This document shows, piece by piece, positions 30,757 to 33,239 of a stretch of 33,239 bases of DNA. The stretch's first letter is position 1; every line of letters begins with the position of its first letter. The notes under the pieces are model-generated. The model worked only from the letters and a program-made list of their open reading frames with translations. It was not told the DNA's origin and searched no databases. This DNA comes from Deltaproteobacteria bacterium (GTDB lineage Bacteria; Myxococcota_A; Polyangia; Haliangiales; Haliangiaceae). The DNA is taken from NCBI GenBank assembly GCA_021413675.1, contig JAIOQA010000315.1:1-33239 (forward strand). Reading direction: 5' to 3'. A program made the translations under genes and the position numbers.

Positions 30757-31179
30757 TCAGGGCACGACGGTGCCGGGCGGCAACGCGTAGCTGACCGTCG
30801 CGTGCGCCACCGGGGCGTCGTCGCCGTCGACGGTGATCAGCACGTCGCACACCGCGATCCGCTTGCCGAGCTTGAGCAGCCGCGCGACCGCGATCGCGTC
30901 GCGCGCCGCCGGGCGCCGGAGGAAGTGCATCGTCAGGCTGGTCGTGACCGCGAGCGCGACCGGGCCGAGCTTGGCGAGCAGCAGGTAGTAGGTCGCGGTG
31001 TCGGCGAGCGACATGAGCGTCGGGCCGGACAGCGTGCCGCCGGGGCGCAGGTACGCGTCCTTGAACGGCAGCCGCATCTGCAGCGAGTCGTGGGCGATCG
31101 CCTCGATGTTCCCGAAGCCCTCGGCCTGCGGGAACTGCGCGCGGATGAACGCTTCGATCTCGGCGGCGGTCATGGGCAT
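30757..31179 (-). CDS. PaaI-like hotdog acyl-CoA thioesterase
   Basis: A 140-residue single hotdog protein. LRPGGTLSGPTLMSLADTATYY is the family core: a Gly-Gly turn, then the long central helix with an acidic residue (Asp) that helps catalysis. VALAVTTSLTMHFLRRP, then AVARLLKLGKRIAVCDV, and AHATVSYALPPG complete the sheet. It probably hydrolyses an acyl-CoA in the cytosol; the substrate is unknown. The start is ATG 31179; 31173 is a second in-frame ATG two codons later. It appears to be the first gene of a minus-strand run: this gene, the unknown protein, the HAD phosphatase and perhaps the Cys-rich lipoprotein. Confidence 0.88.
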   Translation of the reverse strand: MPMTAAEIEAFIRAQFPQAEGFGNIEAIAHDSLQMRLPFKDAYLRPGGTLSGPTLMSLADTATYYLLLAKLGPVALAVTTSLTMHFLRRPAARDAIAVARLLKLGKRIAVCDVLITVDGDDAPVAHATVSYALPPGTVVP

Positions 31180-31216
31180 CGGCGCAGCGTACGCGAGTGC
31201 GCGCGCTGGCGCGCGT

Positions 31217-31585
31217 TCAGCGCCGGCGCGGCCGGTGCAGCGGCGGCGCCGTCAGCCGCGCGACGACATCGGGCAGTTCGGCGCGCGCGCACCACATCGC
31301 GCCGGGCACCTGGGCGCGGATCTTCGTCGCCGCCGCGGGGCTGCCGCCGACGAAGACGATCGGGATCGCGCGGCGCTGCTTGCCGCGGCCGAGCCACTCG
31401 GCGATCGCGCGGCCGTGCGACGGCAGCCGATCGATCGAGATCGCGACGACGTCGGTGGCGTCGGGCAAGGACGGGCTGGTCCCGACCGCGGCGTGCAGCG
31501 CCACGCGGTGGCCGAGCGCGACCAGCGGCCGCGCGTGCGCCTCCGCCTCGCCCTCGTCCCAGTGGACGTAGAACACCGCCGCCAT
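31217..31585 (-). CDS. Degenerate receiver-like protein
   Basis: 122 residues with a response-regulator-like rhythm: MAAVFYVHWDEGEAEAHA (strand 1 and acidic residues), HRVALHAAV (strand 2), DVVAISIDRLPSHGRAIAEWL (strand 3 and loop) and AIPIVFVGGSPAA (strand 4). The phospho-acceptor Asp normally lies four residues before the Pro; here that position is Ile51 and an Asp (52) is one residue late. The strand-4 Thr/Ser and the strand-5 Lys are not in their usual places. So the fold may be kept without normal phosphorylation. The ATG at 31585 has no strong ribosome site. It is downstream of the winged-helix regulator on the same strand, 125 bp apart. Function is unknown. Confidence 0.6.
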   Translation of the reverse strand: MAAVFYVHWDEGEAEAHARPLVALGHRVALHAAVGTSPSLPDATDVVAISIDRLPSHGRAIAEWLGRGKQRRAIPIVFVGGSPAAATKIRAQVPGAMWCARAELPDVVARLTAPPLHRPRRR

Positions 31586-31683
31586 GGGGGAAGCCTACCC
31601 GGGATTGCGACTCTGGCGTCGATCGCACCAAAGGCGACGCCGATCGCGACCCGCGGTCGCAACCCCATCCCCAGCCCGCCCTG

Positions 31684-31695
31684 TCACGCGCGTGA
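31684..31695. promoter_or_regulatory. Perfect palindrome TCACGCGCGTGA
   Basis: A 12-bp perfect palindrome between the regulator stop (31711) and the receiver-like gene start (31585). It could be an operator for the receiver-like gene. Confidence 0.35.
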
Positions 31696-31710
31696 ACCGC
31701 GCCGTCGCTG

Positions 31711-32160
31711 TCAGGCTGCGAGTGAGCCGCCGAGGCGGTACCCGATGCCCTGACGGCTCTCGATCAGATCGCGATGACCGAGCGTCGCGAGCTTCTTGCG
31801 CACGCGGCGCACGAGCTCGCGGACGTTGTCGCTCTCGGCCCCGGCCGAGCGGAACGACAGCGCCTCCGCGAGCTCGGTCCACGCCATGAAGGCGCGCTCC
31901 GGGTCAGGCGTGGTGCGCCGACGCGCGACCAGCACCTGCAGCAGGTGGTACTCCATGCGCGCGAGCGGCACGACCTGCTCGCCGACGCGGGCGAGGCCAC
32001 CATTCGCATGACCAGCGAACTCGAGGCGAGTACCCGCGCTCGAGGTCACGACCACCCACGCCGCATCCAGTGGCGTGTGGTCGACGCCAAGGGACTTCGG
32101 TAGCGATTGAAGAAACGGCACGATGGTAGCGATCGTCGCTACCTGCCGCACGGGATGCAA
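31711..32160 (-). CDS. Stand-alone OmpR-type winged-helix regulator
   Basis: Up to 149 residues. The C-terminal half is a Trans_reg_C winged helix: TELAEALSFRSAGAESDNVR, then ELVRRVRKKLATLGHRDLIES, then RQGIGYRLGGS, which fits the DNA-recognition helix and the wing. The N-terminal part has a small beta-rich piece (AAWVVVTSSAGTRLEFAG, GEQVVPLARMEYHLLQVLV) and no phospho-receiver domain. It binds DNA as a regulator, possibly of its own gene, as GGTAGCGA repeats lie over its start region. The start is uncertain: TTG 32160 is the farthest, 10 nt from the WD40 stop; GTG 32121 lies just past the palindrome. Neither has a strong ribosome site. I keep the longer form with low weight on the exact codon. 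Confidence 0.72.
   Translation of the reverse strand: MHPVRQVATIATIVPFLQSLPKSLGVDHTPLDAAWVVVTSSAGTRLEFAGHANGGLARVGEQVVPLARMEYHLLQVLVARRRTTPDPERAFMAWTELAEALSFRSAGAESDNVRELVRRVRKKLATLGHRDLIESRQGIGYRLGGSLAA
32099..32143. promoter_or_regulatory. Repeated GGTAGCGA sites at the regulator start (probable operator)
   Basis: GGTAGCGAT occurs at 32099-32107 and 32125-32133, and its inverted form TCGCTACC at 32136-32143. The last two form a perfect 8-bp inverted repeat with a 3-nt centre. The direct copies start 26 bp apart. OmpR-type winged-helix proteins usually bind direct repeats, so self-regulation is plausible. Confidence 0.5.
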
Positions 32161-32170
32161 TGCACCCGTA

Positions 32171-33239
32171 TCACCCCGCAGGGGTGGTTTCAGGGGGGGT
32201 CGCGGGGCGATCGTCGGCCCCGATCGTTGCGCTGGTCACAGCGGCGAGCGAGCTGCCCACCGCGGCGGCGTCGGGCGCGGCCAGGGACGGCACCGCCCAG
32301 ATCCGCAGGGTGCCGTCGCGGCCGCCCGAGACCAGCCGCGCGCCGTCCGGCATCCACGCGACCGCGTCGACGGAGGCGTCGTGGCCGCGCAGGACGCGCG
32401 CGGCGCCGGACTTGGGATCCCAGACGCGGACCGTGCGGTCGTAGCTCGCCGAGGCGAGCCGCGTGCCGTCGGGCGAGAACGCGACCGCCATGACGAGATC
32501 CGAGTGACCGCGCAGGGTCGCGCTCGTGCCGCCCGTGACCGCGTCCCAGACGCGCACGGTGCGATCGGCCATCGCGCCGGCGAGGCGCGTGCCATCGGGC
32601 GAGAACGCGAACGAGGTCACCGAGTGGCTCGAGGTCTCGAGCTCGACGGGCGCGCCGTAGCGCGGATCCCAGACCTCGAGGCGCCCGTCGCAGCGCCCGG
32701 TCGCGACGCGCGCGCCGGTCGGATCGAACTGCAGGCCGCGCGCGCAGCCGATCGGCGGCACACCGGCCAGGCTCGTCGACGCCAGCTGCTTGCCGTCGGG
32801 CGCGATGAGGAACATGTGCTCGCCGGCGCCGACCGCGAGGCGCTTGCCGTCGGGCGCGATCGCGACGCCCCAGACCGCCTCGCCGCGGAACACCACCGCG
32901 CCGGTGTCGGTCGCGAGCTGCCACGCGCGGACCGTGCCGTCGCGCGAGCCGGTGTACATGACGGTGTCGTCGGGGGCGAAGCCGCCGTCGACGATCCAGC
33001 CGGTGTGGCCCTTCCAGACGTGGGGCGCGCCGCCGTCGTGCCACGCCATGATCGTCCCGTCATCGAGCGCGATCCCGGCCCAGTGGCCGTCGTGGGAGAT
33101 GCCCGGGAGCCGCGGCTTGGCCCACGAGGTCTGGCGGCCGTCGGCGTTGAACAGATCGGTGCGCGCGCCGGTCGCGAGATCCCAGCGGGTCGCGCGGCCG
33201 GGCAGCGAGACCGTGGTCGCGAGGCGGCCGTCGTCGGTG
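32171..33239 (-). CDS. WD40-repeat protein, 5' end outside window
   Basis: The frame is open from the right edge to the stop at 32171 (356 codons visible), so the start is missing. At least six WD40 blades are visible. Typical endings are RWDLATG, RAWQLATD, EVWDPRYG, RVWDAVTG, RVWDPKSG and RIWAV, with the FSPDGTRLA, GHSDLVMAVAFSPDG and GHDASVDAVAWMPDG strands between them. A beta-propeller scaffold is expected. In myxobacteria such propellers are often the C-terminal half of a Ser/Thr kinase, but that part would be outside the window. The C-terminal ~40 residues are Ala/Pro-rich. The regulator gene follows 10 bp downstream, and a CACCCC-GCA-GGGGTG hairpin (32172-32186) covers the stop. Confidence 0.87.
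   Translation of the reverse strand, partial: TDDGRLATTVSLPGRATRWDLATGARTDLFNADGRQTSWAKPRLPGISHDGHWAGIALDDGTIMAWHDGGAPHVWKGHTGWIVDGGFAPDDTVMYTGSRDGTVRAWQLATDTGAVVFRGEAVWGVAIAPDGKRLAVGAGEHMFLIAPDGKQLASTSLAGVPPIGCARGLQFDPTGARVATGRCDGRLEVWDPRYGAPVELETSSHSVTSFAFSPDGTRLAGAMADRTVRVWDAVTGGTSATLRGHSDLVMAVAFSPDGTRLASASYDRTVRVWDPKSGAARVLRGHDASVDAVAWMPDGARLVSGGRDGTLRIWAVPSLAAPDAAAVGSSLAAVTSATIGADDRPATPPETTPAG

Overview
The window looks like a chromosomal segment of a high-GC myxobacterium (Myxococcota, probably a Kofleriaceae/Haliangium-like lineage). This rests on the very high G+C, the many lipoproteins with LAGC/FAAC-type lipoboxes, a von Willebrand lipoprotein with a (Gly-Ser)n linker, a Cys-rich lipoprotein, a DUF4157 (eCIS core) protein and WD40 repeats. 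The lineage is inferred from protein style; no rRNA or marker gene is present. I see no tRNA, rRNA, CRISPR array, insertion sequence or prophage.

Left part (1-7.0 kb). A truncated lipoprotein runs off the left edge. An agmatine-to-putrescine pathway follows: N-carbamoylputrescine amidase (aguB, overlapping a double Cys-cluster protein by ATGA) and agmatine deiminase (aguA). A divergent DUF4157 metallopeptidase-like gene sits between aguB and aguA. A VWA lipoprotein follows an AT-rich divergent intergenic region.

Middle part (7.2-16 kb). A dihydropteridine-reductase-like SDR is followed by a Tat-exported molybdopterin oxidoreductase overlapping its PepSY-type membrane partner, then a fold-III PLP decarboxylase. 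On the minus strand lie a small heat shock protein, a fused HyuA-HyuB (5-oxoprolinase/hydantoinase) enzyme and a double-hotdog thioesterase. A hexamer-register repeat array lies between the thioesterase and hrpB.

16-26 kb. HrpB helicase, a secreted alpha/beta hydrolase, two tiny coupled unknown genes, YqgE/AlgH, a PAP2 membrane enzyme, an MMPL/HpnN-like RND transporter, a CBS-pair protein and an acyl-CoA dehydrogenase.

Right part (26-33 kb). The most interesting element is a 50-codon gene at 26190-26342 (minus). It encodes a lanthipeptide-like RiPP precursor: a KKLELALATL-type leader, a Gly-Gly processing site and an 18-residue Cys/Ser/Thr-rich core. Strong hairpins flank it and no modification enzyme is in the window, so it looks like an orphan precursor. 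The rest holds a small membrane protein, an RluA-type pseudouridine synthase, a Cys-rich lipoprotein, a HAD-IIA phosphatase, an unknown protein, a PaaI-like thioesterase, a degenerate receiver-like protein, a stand-alone OmpR-type winged-helix regulator with a likely self-operator, and a WD40 protein cut by the right edge.
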